Both the position numbers and the translations under genes were made by a program. A stretch of 64,000 nucleotides of DNA. It comes from Pelodera strongyloides (Eukaryota > Nematoda > Chromadorea > Rhabditida > Rhabditidae). Location of the stretch: the NCBI GenBank assembly GCA_036852015.1, contig JAANDG010000064.1, positions 1 through 64,000 on the forward strand, read 5' to 3'. This document shows, piece after piece, positions 48,256 to 61,088 of the stretch; position 1 is the first letter of the stretch, and every line of letters begins with the position of its first letter. The notes below the pieces were generated by a model. It did no database searches, was not told the origin of the DNA, and worked only from the letters and a program-made list of their open reading frames with translations.

Positions 48256-48564
48256 TTAAAGGGACAGGCCCATCAAAATAAACCTATATTTACGATACGT
48301 TCATAATGACTATCAAGCATTTTTATTACAATATATACAAACTAAATTTCACCATTATTCGCCCTGGAAAACTTTTGACAAAAAAAAATGACGACAAGGA
48401 TATTTGCGGCTTTACGGTATACATTTAAGCGAGCGCATCGGACAAAAGTTTTCCATGGCAAATAAATGTGAAATTTAGTTTGTATATATTGTAATAAAAA
48501 TGCTTGATAGTCACTATGAACGTATCGTAAATATAGGTTTATTTTGATGGGCCTGTCCCTTTAA
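48256..48564. repeat. Long-TIR hairpin MITE, family C
   Basis: TTAAAGGGACAGGCCCATCA at the left is the inverse of TGATGGGCCTGTCCCTTTAA at the right. Pairing continues for about 105 bp, leaving a ~100-bp loop. A second family member is at 57191-57636. Confidence 0.92.
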
Positions 48565-49120
48565 TCCTCGGTTTCTCCTTTGTTTTAGCCTAAAAATATG
48601 TCCCTGAGAAGGTCATTACACTACGCACAATCCCGTAATCCAATGATGCTATACTAGTTAGTAATCTCCCCAATGAATCCTATACTTTGACCGGGAATTA
48701 ACTTTTTGTTTTCTTTTTTCGAGAAACTCTTGTTTGGATACTATTTTGAGCACTGTAAACTCTTCGCTTAAGTGGAAAGAACAATGAACCTGTGGCATTT
48801 TTCCTAAGCTTATTGTCTTTTTACCTATACCTTACCCTTACCTTCGGTTTTTAATAATAATGGTACTATTTTTTGGTATAAAGGTAAGGTATAAAGTATA
48901 AAGGTAAGGTATACATTTATAAACGAAATAAATCGCAGCAGAATTTTAAATTTTGTCCTTTTATCCTTCATCTGAAAAGACCATTATGTTGACATTATTC
49001 GGTGATTTATGGCCCATTATTCATTCTTTATTGTGCAAAAGAATTTTTCTTATTCACAGTCACTTTCACTTTAGCCAATAGATTGTATTCCTTTTGTTTG
49101 TAAACTCTTTTTGTGTTCTG

Positions 49121-49123
<3 letters not shown>

Positions 49124-49193
<70 letters not shown>

Positions 49194-49194
49194 G
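49124..49194. repeat. (TTA)n microsatellite
   Basis: About 23 near-perfect TTA units. Confidence 0.95.
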
Positions 49195-49379
49195 GTGGTA
49201 AATTTACGATATAACTAACGAATCAGAAATCAATGATTCAACTCACGTTAACTTTTATATAAAGGTTTACTGAAACGTATATTTGAAACAGTTTCAGACG
49301 GTCGAAAAAAGCAGAATAGCAACACATTTGATCATTTTTGCTGTGGAACTTGCTAGCACCTTTATTGTTTCACAATCAG

Positions 49380-49562
49380 TTTAAAGCGAAATACCGCCCG
49401 GTTTTTGAAACGCATCGTGGACAACTGAATTCTTGCATATCTATGCTAAGGTACTCGAATTTAGCTCGATTTTTTCTAATTTATTTTCATTTGTATAAGC
49501 TGACTAAGAATGCTGGTGTACTCGATGTGTTTCAAGAACCGGCCCGGTATTTCGCTGTAAAC
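49380..49562. repeat. MITE-like element, family A
   Basis: TTTAAAGCGAAATACCGCCC at the left and GGCCCGGTATTTCGCTGTAA at the right. The interior is very similar to the copies at 1.4 and 12.1 kb (taagctcgaatttagctcga type words). Confidence 0.8.
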
Positions 49563-52500
49563 ATAATATTTTAGTCTACTTTAGTCAAGTTTCATACTTT
49601 TGTTTGTTCGATACCACTTTAATGTATTTTCTTGTTGTAGTCGACCACCGAACAAGGTATCAATTATGCGAATTATTTCCAAGAAAATCCTATTTTTCCT
49701 CGATTTTCATGTGTACAACACGATTAAAATGTGATGAAATTGGTCTGAGCGCTTCAAAACACTGTCACTCATTTAACCTCATTTTATTCACTAGGAGACG
49801 ATAAAACATTGAATTAAGGAAATATAATTATAGGGTATTTGTAAACATTATTTGTAATACAACTACGACGTCAGAGAGTTTCATAACATCATAACCACAA
49901 TGTCAGCTCGTCTGTAGTGTTGTGAAATAAAGCAAGCACCGTTTTGGTATTAAATTGCGTTCATGGCTCGTTTCTGTAAAGTGTACCCGACAAGAGTCTT
50001 TTACATATTGAACTCATCGGGCTTGCCGAGGCCTCCGGGGAGTTTAAAGGCAGTATGTCCAGCTTCAGAAATGAACCATTGAACCCCGTCCCCGTGTCTG
50101 CAATGTGTCTGCAAATTCGGTTGATATAACCCGGTACTCGTTTTTTTTTATCTGCTTTTACTCACCTAGTATCTGTATATTGTATTAAAATTACATATTT
50201 TAGCTTGATCATAATAGTTTCTTTCCTGTTTTCCGATGTAGTTCTCATTCAGCGCGGCGTGCACCTGGCGTAGCGGGAAGCACGCGGCGATAGTCTGGCG
50301 TTGTCTGTGCGAAAAGCGGACCTCTTTGTTTTTTCGCCGAGCGCACCGAAAACGTTGAAGGGCATTCAGCATTGTCTCAAACGAGGACTCATTCGATAAG
50401 GAGGTCGAAGTTTATATAAACTCAATTTACGACCGATAAATTGCCCCTTTCACGAGTTCAAGTTCAAGATCAAAAGCAACGAACGGGGGCAACTGACAAG
50501 GGACCCAGTTATAGGGCCATACGGAATCCTACTGGACTCTAGTATGTGTTAATTTCTAAGAATAAGACAAGCATACAAAGTCACGTATAGTGAAACTGCT
50601 CCAAAGGTTCAGCTTGCTTGAGCTCAAGAATAGTCAATGGCGCACCCGTGGCGCACATACCGTATCGCCAATAAAAAGTGCGCCGCAGTTGTGCCAAGTG
50701 GAATTGTATACACCTTTCCGCACACATGTGGCGCACCCCGCTCACCCACATAGAGGGGTGCTCCGCGCCGCTGTGACCCCGTTTTTGTGCGCGGTAATGT
50801 CGCAGTGTTGTATCAGTTCATTACAAGTTACAATTTGGATGTAGGTATGATATAGTTTTAATAGACAGATAGAGTTTGACCCAATCATATTTGTTGTATG
50901 AACTGTTATTTGATGTTGCAGTCTGCAAGTACTTCGAAAAACCCCAATCCCATCTCGGTATAACACGGATAAAATACTGTAGTTTAAAGATAATGTTAAG
51001 CAGCTTTTTGTGATTACAGGGTATAAAATCTCTGTGTTAATCCTTCTATATATATCATCATAGCCTTATTAGAGTACGTAAGCTGAAAACTGTGCCCTTA
51101 CTTAAAGTCTCCTAAAAGAAAATGCAGTAATATTGCAGCTTTTTTAAAATTCAAATAACTCTATATAAACATGTTGTTCCACCCACCAGATTGTAATCCG
51201 CTAATTAATGTTGTTAGGCAATTAAATTGTTTTTAAGCTGTAGCGATTTCTATTGTTCGCTTTAATTTAAAGTAAAAACACACCGTATCTAGCGGATCTA
51301 ATTTGTATTGTTTTGGTTTTGCAGCAAACGGGAAAAAAAACTAAAAGCAAAACAAGTTTTTCATTTTAAATAAAAGACATTCCGCTCGCCGCGCACCTCG
51401 TCAGGTTCTCGCGCGTTCACTGAGTATCTGAACCTGGCAAAGATCGGGCGAAGTTGCCGCGCTCCTCTTTGCCTCGCATCGATTTTCGCATTTCGCCCTT
51501 TGAGTTCCCGCCAGGTCGTAGCGCCGCAAAATTTTGGCGTCACATTCTCAGCCGCACCACCCGTGTTCATCAGTATATAACAACCTATAAATTATATAAC
51601 TAACTGATGTTTGCTGAAATATGATATCTTCATGAGCTCATTTTTTAGAGGAATAGTGTGCTACATAGTATCCATCCACATTAAATTAAGGTTTTTCTCA
51701 GAATAGATCATAAATGTTCACATACTAAAACAGGATCTTTTATGGATTTGAGCCCTTTTTCCTCTTTGAATCTAGGCACATAACGAGGTGAATTTTGGTT
51801 GCAAATGAAAAATTGGGGGTTTTGGTTTTGGTCGAGCTGGGGCCGTACCCGCATCTTCGGATTTCCGGGCCAAAACATAGCAAGATAGATACCCTCTATT
51901 TCTATTTTCGATACCCGTTATAGGCGAATCCAGATGGATGCTCCTGGGTTAATGGTTTTTGAATAATGTGGTATGCTATTCGTTATTTTCCTGTTTTTTT
52001 TTTAGCTTCCTAACGTCTTATTTCCATCCAATAGAGTGAGAGAGAGCGAGGGAGAGAGAGAGAGAAAGAGGAGAGGATGAGGGGGGGGGGGAGACAGAGG
52101 AGAGGTTGAGGGGAAGCATACATCGAGACGAGAGAATATCTGTAGATTGAGAATAATGATCTGCATATGATAATGGACGCGATGATGTATCATCCTATAA
52201 GAATAATACGGTGTTAGACGTGTAATCTCATCGGGAGATAAGTAAGCACCGCCCCGTAATTTTCGTCCCTCTATTAGCATACAACAGTTTATATATAACA
52301 TTAGATCTTGGCCATGGCTCGTGGTAATAACGACTAGTTAAGTTACAGCAACGGTAAGGCATGAGCTGGATGCGTACCTGTGTCACCCTAGTGCTTATTA
52401 GAGCTGAGGACTGACTATTGTATGAACTTTATTGCTATTGTAACTGTAACTACCATAGTGGTATGGGACTAGATGGTATCCCACCAATGTACCACGATAG

Positions 52501-53387
52501 TATGCCCGGCACCATATGTGTAGTTACCGTATTCTAATATCTGCTCTTCTGTGCCGCGTTTAAACTTTTAACATGCAATTCTTTCGAATGACGAGTATTT
52601 TCACCTAGCGAGATCAAGATAAATTAAGCCAGAGAATATTTTCGCAACTTCTTTTTCTCGTGGCCATGAATTATTTACACTACAAACTGCAATTAAAGTA
52701 GTTACGCTAGTTTGGGTACTTCCTGGTCCCTGGCGCATCTCTAGTGGCTATGCATTTATAAGGTTGCTGTTTAAGTTGAGGAAAGCGTATTTATACGTAG
52801 CTTATCTACGCGTTGTACACAAATATTGCGTTAGCGTTTGGTTTCGCAACGTCGCATGGAATGAAACTTGTGCTGAACTACTGCATGATCATGCCTTTTA
52901 GATGCAATTATTTATATAAGACGCTCTAGTGAAATTACCCAGCAGAAGCTTTAAAACCACGTGCCATACCTCTTCTTGCTTTGCACTCTGATCTAAAATC
53001 GGAGAAACACGGCCTTGCAAAGTCCTAGTCCAGCATTCGTATTCATTTTGCATTCATCATGCAAGGATCTTGAATGGATTCTGCTATTCTGCAACTTCCC
53101 TACTAAACGTCACCAAACCTAACTCAGTTACCTGCTCCATTGTGCGCTCCATACGAAATATGCGAAGCTTTAAAGTTCTAAATAAGGAGCCTTTCAAGGG
53201 TTTTGATTCAATTTACTTAGCGAAAATGGTGGACAAAACAACAACCATTTGGGCATATACAGAGCCAGGAGTATACTTGAATTAGAATGACGCTTACTTT
53301 ATTAAATTCAATTTTGTAAACATTTTTTCCTAAATTCTACCCTCAGCTCCGGAAAGTAGAGTTCTTTGTTTGGCGTGAGGTTTTTTT

Positions 53388-53557
53388 AAAGCTAAATACA
53401 GGCCTATTTTTGAAACACATCGAGTAAACCAGAATTCCTATGCAGCTTATGAAAATGACCATAAATTAGAATAAAAGCTCGAGCAAATTAGCATAAATAC
53501 GTAAGAATTCAGTTGCCCACGATGTGTTTCAAAAACCGGCTGGTATTTCGCTTCAAT
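53388..53557. repeat. MITE-like element, family A (opposite orientation)
   Basis: AAAGCTAAATACAGGCCTAT at the left and GGCTGGTATTTCGCTTCAAT at the right. The interior is the reverse complement of the 49.4-kb copy. Confidence 0.75.
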
Positions 53558-55294
53558 GGCGCTAGTCACGCCCGGTTTAAATTGGGGTTTGACACCCATA
53601 CTCTTCATATTAGTGTAAAATCAATCAGCATATAAATAATGTAGTCGGACTCTTTGTTAAATAATGGATTCCCTTTTTACCCTCCCCACCTTTTAGTTAC
53701 AGTAATATGATTTTTGCCGTGTTTACAATGCCACCGCTAAACTAGGAAACGTATAATTCTACTCAATGAAAGAAAAATAAGATAAACATCACATATCTAC
53801 GATGTCGAACATGTTTAATCAAAATGCCCGGAGGCGGTGTGTCCCTTTACTTCGTTTTATGCCACATAAAAGCTTGACATAAGACATAACCTTGTTTGTT
53901 AGATATGTATGTATGTATGTATGTATGACACTTTCGTTAGGTGCCCATGCCCTTTACTCGTGTGCGTCTGCCTCTTATCGTAAGAAATCTTGGGATAAGA
54001 TAGGTTTATCTCAAAGAAATGGACGCAAGTATTTAATACCAGTCGGCTCACGCCGCCTGAGGCGACTTACATGGAACTATGATTGGTTTAGCATGGGCAT
54101 ACTTATATACAAAGTTTCAAACGTATCATAAGAAATTCGCATAATAGGAAGCAATTGCATAGGCATACTTCGGCTGCGCTGCGAGCTGCGGCACTCTTTT
54201 TATACTATTTGTCGAAAATTTGCATTTCCGTAACGCACATCAGTATGCAAATTAGGCTACAGTTACTCTTTTATATAATAAGATTTAATATTTTTAGTTT
54301 GCTGTTAAATATTTAATTTTAAATTCATTTTGTCTTTCGTGATTACTGTTCGGTAAAAACTTAGTTAGGAAATAAACTGCCTATGGTTTTCGGTGGTCTC
54401 TACTTGGTCGCCACATGTTTTTTTTGGAGGAAACCATTTGGCGACTTTCCACGGACCTCTCAATGAATCCTGGTCTTTCTGACTTCTAGACTAAACTACG
54501 CGTACATCATTTCCACCTTTTGGAGGTTTAACACTTTCAAAAGCGGACGAACTTGTCAGAAACACACTTGTTATGTTATTGGATGAGTGGCATTTAGGTG
54601 TATAAAGCATTCCCTAGTCACATTTTCGTTTCCATAGCATCGATGCAATTGTTACTCTAATTTAGGATAAAATCAGGTGCAAATCAGTTCAGAAACATTT
54701 GTCTACCTTGCGAAATTGGAAGACTGATGAAACAACACTTCATCGCCGCCCACAGAAAAGAGTCCGCCATAGGGGCGCCGCGCACCCACTCTAGATGTAC
54801 GGAGGCGCCACGGAAGATCAATTCCTGTCTGCGCACCTTCCTCTCCTCACATGCGCCATCTGGCTCCCTTGTGGCGGACAATCGTTATGTGCGCGGCGAT
54901 GACGCGGAGCTCCACGTTGAAGCAAGTGCAAGCCCATAATTGGTGTAATCAGAACGAATAGCACAATATTTTCTCCAGTATCTGGAAGAAATTGCTGCGA
55001 ATTGTTTCTTTATCTCTTTGGTTTATGCACCTGCTAAATGCGTTGGAGGTTCTGCCTTTCAGCTTTGGTAAATTTCCACATTTATTAGTTTCTGGTCTAA
55101 TAATATATCCCCGGCCATTGTGGCCTTTAATTATGAATAGATATATAAGATATCATAAGGCCTGCTGGGAAGACCTACATCATCTTTCGCCCTTAGTGTG
55201 TAGGAAATGATCTCTTTCTGATTTTCTATCTCTAAACTTTACGATGCCAAGACCTAAACAAGATCAATATTAGTACAGAGATCAACATTCCTTA

Positions 55295-55717
55295 TTAAAG
55301 GATCGCAGTCAATACAAATTCGTATTTTTTATTCGCTTTTCATTAAATATTCAAATAGGTGAAGAAAACTACGATTCCAGCACCAAAGTACGGCAAAACG
55401 AACTCAGGGAGAGAAATCCCTGTGTATGAGTTTTACTAGTATACCGTAGTTTATAATTGCCAGTATAGAGTTTCATAATAAATACCCTGCAGTGTTAAAC
55501 CACGCGCCAGGTGTAACACTGCAGGCTGTTCACTCTCCAAGTACCCCTGGCAATTGCATATATGCACATGCGACAGTCGTTTACCAAAATCCATTTTCAT
55601 TGATTTCTCTCCCTGAGCTCCTTTTATATGGCTTTTTACTAGCTGCATATTGTTTTATAAGTCTTGCATCTAATAAAAATCGAATAAAAAAGTTGAATTT
55701 GTAGTGACTGCCTTCAA
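55295..55717. repeat. MITE, family B variant
   Basis: Starts TTAAAGGATCGCAGTCAATA and ends TTTGTAGTGACTGCCTTCAA. It carries an internal block with CACGCGCCAGGTGTAACACT that recurs inverted in the copy at 58692-59121. It ends about 140 bp upstream of the nlp-11-like start codon, so it may lie in its promoter. Confidence 0.85.
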
Positions 55718-55860
55718 TTGTATTTTTCTGTTTAATCGTGGCACTTGTTGGCACTATTACGCGTACCATTTATCTCTGTATTTTATGTTCGTCATTATTA
55801 TCTTTCATCTTATATGCCTATATTTTCTATCCAACTCCCACTTTTCAGAAATATTCCAAA

Positions 55861-58800
55861 ATGGTGGAAAAACTTGGTTTTCTAGCTATCCTTCTGCTAG
55901 CCGTTGGGCTCACAAAGGTATGGTTTTTATATTCTATGTATACAAATCCTATGTAAAAATCCATGTTTCACGCTAACCTAATGCCTTGCACAAGGACGAT
56001 TAATACAGTTTTGAAGGCGTGTGGTTTGATCATAGGCTTTGGTATCGACGGCATGGCCCATTCTAGGGCCAGTCTGGGACCCGGTTGGGTCCTGGCAAGG
56101 ATCCATGACGTCATAATATTGAATCTCTAATTCTGATTATTCGATTATTTTAGTGTGAATTCAACCCCGCACAATGGGCAGAGGATAATTATGGAAGTAT
56201 GAACTCTCTTCTCGACGTTGGAAAGAGACACCTCTCCATGGCAGAAGATGCAGAGGGACAGTGGCAGGTAACAGGATAAAGAATACTTATTAAAGCAGTA
56301 TTGCATCCGGCTCTTGAAACGGATTTTGACCAACTGAGTTACCACACATCATATGCAAATATGTATGATTAGAATAAAAAATCGAGCAATTCGAATTCGC
56401 TTAGCATAAACACATAGTAATACAGTCCATCATTGAATATATATTGTAATATAAGCGCATATATTAATATAAAACTTTATTAAGTTGAATGTCAGTAAAT
56501 TGGACAAGAATTCCATTATATCATCCGATTAGAAGAAACTTGTTATCATGTAGAACACGTGTTTCTGAATGGTTATTAGCAATTCACGTCGTAGAGCACA
56601 GAGTTAACCAGAAAAATATTTTGCAGAATTACTACCTACCAAATTATTACGGAAATGTAAGCTGTATTAAACGCAAACTCCAGTTAAACAATGTGCTAAC
56701 TCGTACTTCACCACAGTCTTGCCACCATTGATGTACCACCTCACCATTAGCACAACCACAACTTGAAACTTTGGCCGGTGCGCGACCTACAAAAGAAATT
56801 GGTGGGCCTACAGCCTACGCATAGCGGCTCACCCATTACGGCAGCAGAGTAGGCTAGATGCCGTGTAAGGGTGCGCCGGGAGTGGGCGAGTTGTAAGCGG
56901 CCCACCCATTTCGGGCCCAGCGTAGGCGACGCATCGACCAAGTCTTCTCAAGGTACAAATACAGACGCAAGCTCAAACTCACAAAGCACAAGACACATTG
57001 CATATCTTTTCAAATCATTACAATATATTGATTGACTTCTAGACTTCTAATCTTTCCTCTTCCTCAACTCTCCTTTCAGATGTACAATAGACTGTACCAC
57101 GCCGGTAAGAAGAGGAGTGCCCTTGCACCGTCAGACGATATCTCGGTTAGTAGTAGGAATTGCATTTTTCTCCAAGCTGCTTTTTTTACCTTAAAGGGAG
57201 AGGCCCACGAGAAGAAAGTTGTCCTCAATTTATTTGTACAGAATGTCCGAATTTCAGAAATATTACTGTGAAAACCGCAATGCTTGAAGCCTAGAACTCA
57301 CTGAGTTATTCTCCGGCAAACAGTTCGGTCAGATACCGTAGTCAGAATAAATTTTGCTCTTTTAGCGCATTAGTGTATTGGAAATTCCTCTCTGTAAACG
57401 TAGGAATGATCTTTGTTCGTTTGACCGTTATTGTGTAGATAAAGAATGGTTATCAACCGTAAAAACGAATTTTCACGCTGCTGACTACGGTACCTGACCG
57501 AACTGTTTGCCGGAGAATAACTCTGTGAGTTCCAGGCTTCAAACAATGCGGTTCTCACAGTAATATTTCTGAAATTCCGGACATTCTGTGCAAGTAAATT
57601 GAGGAAAACTTTATTCTCATGGGGTTCTCCCTTTAACAATTAAGACTGGGGACTTCCAACTATTGGGTTCAGAGGATCAGAGGGTATGCAGAGACTATCA
57701 GATGTTCGTGGTCGCTCTGTTCTTACATTTTTTGAATCGAACTATTATGGGTTATAGTTTCTCCTCTTTAGATGTATTCTCGCCTATTCGAGGCCGGTCG
57801 CAAGAAACGCTCCGCTCTCGCACCCTCTGACGATTTGCACGTACGACAATTGCACGATGTACTGCCGGGGTGTTCCTTGGTTTTTCGTACCATTTTTGTC
57901 GTCTGTACCATTTTTGTAGTTTGTAGCATGTAGCATGTAAATATACAGTAACGATGGAAAAATATATATCTACACATTAACCATGCATTGCACGATATTT
58001 TGTAATTAACCTAATTAACCACTCCTGTAATAACAGCATGCACAACGAGCAATTCGCAGGTATCGCGAAGAAGCGCACTTTCACTTTCGCAATTATTTTA
58101 TTAAATTTACACTATACTGATGTTGTGAACCTATGCTGAATTCAAAAGAATAACTCCGGTGCTGCTATATTAATATATGCATTCATGTTTTTTGTTGAGT
58201 TTGTAGTTTGTATTCTCCATATTGAACTCAGTGCCTTCATAACACTGTCAACCAGTTGTTGTGTACGGTATATTTTCCGTTTCAGACCTACGCACGACTG
58301 TTTGACGCGGGCAAGAAACGAGCTGCCTTCTCGCCAGCAAGTGAACTGAATGTAATTGTTAATTTAGTTATATTTATTTTGTTTTGAGTCCCGCCGAGCG
58401 CAGCTTATTTACGGTCCTACCGCGTTGAAAGCACGGCATCCCGTTCAAGCAAAGAGGGTTCGCTAGTGCGGCGGCGGACCTGTCTAGAGTACGCGGAGGG
58501 TGCGCGAAAGTTGTGATGACATCTGTAGAGGGTCGCCGCAATTGTCTTAGACTACTTACCTCAGACATGTCTGACAAAAAAAGCTAAAAAAAATTTCCAG
58601 ACCTACTCACACCTATTCGACGCTGGAAAGAAGCGGAATGCATTTGCGCCGTCACAGGACCTCAACGTGAGTACTATTCAAATAACCTGATTTAAAGGAA
58701 GGCAGTCACTTCAAAATCAACTTTTTTATTCCATTTTTATTAGAAGCAAGCGATTTATAAAACAATATGCAGCCCATAAAAATCCACATAAAATGGAACT

Positions 58801-59966
58801 CAGGGAGAGAAATCAATGAGAATGAGTTTTGATAAATGACCGACGCCGGTGCATATATGCAATTGCCAGGGGTACTTGGAGAGTGAACAGCCTGCAGTGT
58901 TACACCTGGCGCGTGGTTTATCACTGCAGGGTATTTATTATGAAACTCTATACGGGCAATTATAAACTACGGTATATAAGTAAAAGTCATAAACAGGGAT
59001 TTCTCTCCCTGAGTTCGTTTTGACGTACTTTGGCGCTGGAATCGTCGTTTTCTTCACATACTTTAACAATTAATGAAAAGCGAATAAAAAATACGAATTT
59101 GTAGTGACTGCGATCCTTTAAGCCGAATAAACCTAATAGTAGTGGCGATGTTTTGGCACTCTTATTGTGTTGGCCGCGCAGTCGCACATCCGTTTCGCTC
59201 TAGCCCAGGAGTCGAGTAACTGCGTCTTACCGCGGTAAACAATTTTTCTCAATTACATGCATACTTTATTATTCACAGATGTACAACGACCTCTTCGCCG
59301 TGGGAAAACGAAACTCTTTTGCTCCATCATACGAACTGAATGTTAGTCTATTTCCCATAAATTTCTTCGTTTTTCAAGCCGTTATAAGTTATATTTATAT
59401 ACCATGCGGAGGGTAGGTCATCTGGATCTGACCCACCTGAGACTCAATCCAGAGGTCGGGTGTCCGCTCCCGGCTAGGTGGGCAAGGTTTTTTGTTTCCT
59501 GGGTTTCCTGAGCATAACAGCTACAAGTGCTCAAGCGCTCAAAGCAATTTGTGTGTTACTACTGGGAACTCCTGCACACCGAATATCTTACTTTTCCCTT
59601 GATTGACTCCCAAAAACAATGATAGAAATTTCACTTTCGGAACTAAATTCTCCCATTACAGACCTATTCACATCTGTTCGACGCTGGGAAGAAGAGATCC
59701 GCTTTCGCCCCCTCGCAGGAACTAGGCGTAAGTCAGATTTTACTTTAAAGCGATATAACAGCCGGGAATTGAAGCTGGCTTTTGATGACTACTTTCGGAA
59801 CCCGCTGTATCGTATGCTGATTTTAATTTAACGACGTGAGGCGATTGAAAGCCATGTGATGATCGATTTTATACGATATAACCAACCATTTTTTCAGATG
59901 TACAGCCAATTGTTCGACGCTGGTAAGAAGAAACGTTCCATCCAGACTCAGAACGATAATATGTAA
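55861..59966 (+). CDS. nlp-11: NLP-11-like neuropeptide precursor, 211 aa, 9 exons, multi-copy
   Basis: Exons 55861-55917, 56154-56267, 57080-57145, 57772-57840, 58286-58351, 58601-58666, 59279-59341, 59662-59727 and 59898-59966; every intron is phase 0. Exon 1 is a signal peptide (MVEKLGFLAILLLAVGLTK). Exon 2 carries MNSLLDVGKR, like the first C. elegans NLP-11 peptide (MRNLLDIG). Exons 3-9 each encode one 21-23-residue unit: MYNRLYHAGKKR, MYSRLFEAGRKKR, TYARLFDAGKKR, TYSHLFDAGKKR, MYNDLFAVGKR, TYSHLFDAGKKR and MYSQLFDAGKKKR. The following linkers are of the SALAPSDD / SAFAPSQE type. MYNRLIDAG of C. elegans NLP-11 is the closest known match. Each Gly before dibasic residues predicts cleavage and C-terminal amidation, giving peptides ending LFDA-amide or variants. 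ATG lies 14 nt after CTTTTCAG, a probable trans-splice site. Processing is in the secretory pathway of neurons; receptor unknown. Confidence 0.88.
57191..57636. repeat. Long-TIR MITE, family C
   Basis: TTAAAGGGAGAGGCCCACGA and the inverse TCATGGGGTTCTCCCTTTAA bound ~155-bp inverted arms (shared GTTCGGTCAG/CTGACCGAAC inner ends). It lies in the intron between the first two MY-type peptide exons of the nlp-11-like gene. Confidence 0.9.
58692..59121. repeat. MITE, family B variant (inverted relative)
   Basis: TTAAAGGAAGGCAGTCACTT at the left and GTAGTGACTGCGATCCTTTA at the right. Its interior, including AGTGTTACACCTGGCGCGTG, is the reverse complement of the 55.3-kb copy. It lies in an intron of the nlp-11-like gene. 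Confidence 0.88.
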
Positions 59967-60206
59967 TTGAGAAAGTAACATGTGTTATTTACTTACTAAT
60001 ATTTTCTCTTATTTGCAAACCTAAACCTTTTAATGGTGCATTTGCTTTAACGGAGCCTCTACAGATTTTGACACTGTTGCGCGATTTTCCTTACGTACTT
60101 ACCATTAATATATTTCAAAAGGTCGAATACTGTATGCGGTGTTATACTGTAACCGAAAACTGTTTTCTGCATTTAAATATTAAAAGAACGTCTAGTCAGC
60201 GTCATC

Positions 60207-60230
60207 TTAGGCTTAGGCTTAGGCTTAGGC
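60207..60230 (+). repeat. Interstitial telomeric repeat (TTAGGC)4
   Basis: Four exact TTAGGC units, the nematode telomere sequence, about 240 bp after the nlp-11-like stop codon. Shorter degenerate tracts occur near 21783, 21936 and 23884. Confidence 0.95.
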
Positions 60231-60987
60231 AAGACCTTTTATAACCTTGCTCTTCGGAGAGTCCAATTCATAACATTACCCTTGATCTCAATTTTTTTAT
60301 TAATTTTCTTATTTCTACATACAGATCTCTTTATTCCAATGTTAGCATCCGCAGACATTTTCCTTTCTCAACCCTACTTTGACAATGAGAAATAGTGGCA
60401 TAAATAACATAGAAATTCCCAAACTTGCTGAAGAAATACTGCAATAAACGTGTTGATATGTTTATTTTGTCCAAAAAATTACATTATATATGCGTTCAAG
60501 AGTAACTCTTAAATAAATATAATAAACTAATTAGGGACTAAAATTAAAAAAGCATCTTGTCAATTTACCTGGCTAATTCTCTTTGTATTTGTTGATGCTG
60601 GAACAACCCCAGTAACTCTATCCGGGTAAGCGAACAGAACGGTGACCACAGCATTTTTTGTTGCGGAGCTGCTGCTACTGCTGCAGTATGTTTTACGGAA
60701 TATCGAGCAAACTTTACGACGGTAAGGTACGATGAAGTATAGAGATACACAAGGAGTGAGGGCTGGGAGGATGCCTGGAAAAAGACTTTGTTTATCATAC
60801 CACAATAAAAACACAAACAATTACACAGTATTCTTTTCACTAATATGCTTGTCAAAAAATAGGTTACTTGTGAAAATTAGGCATCTAGAATCTTTAGGGA
60901 ACTTAGGTAGGTATGACATGCACGAAACGAAACTATCTCTGGCTATCGGCTAGCCTTCATTTAGCAGGATAGTCCACCACAGGGCCG

Positions 60988-61088
60988 TATTCACCAACAC
61001 ACAGGGAGCCCTCACGAGCGCTCTTCTGCTCTCGCACTCTTTAGCTCCATGGGGAGGCCAGGGAGGGCTCCCTGCGTGTTGGTGAATA
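60988..61088. repeat. Small inverted-repeat element (~100 bp)
   Basis: TATTCACCAACACACAGGGA at the left mirrors TCCCTGCGTGTTGGTGAATA at the right. A related right half ends at about 34632 in the KH-gene 5' region. Confidence 0.85.

Larger units (their letters stand above)
46978..55860. other. 8.9-kb intergenic region without a supported gene
   Basis: Contains family A elements (about 47318-47490, 49380-49562, 53388-53557), a long hairpin MITE (48256-48564) and a (TTA)n tract (49124-49194). GC-rich repeats lie at about 47810-47945, 50635-50800, 51370-51560 and 54740-54930, with a G run at 52081-52090 and a family B MITE at 55295-55717. No exon chain, signal peptide or poly(A)-coupled frame was convincing. 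The 71-codon frame at 53070 has no splice support. Confidence 0.5.
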
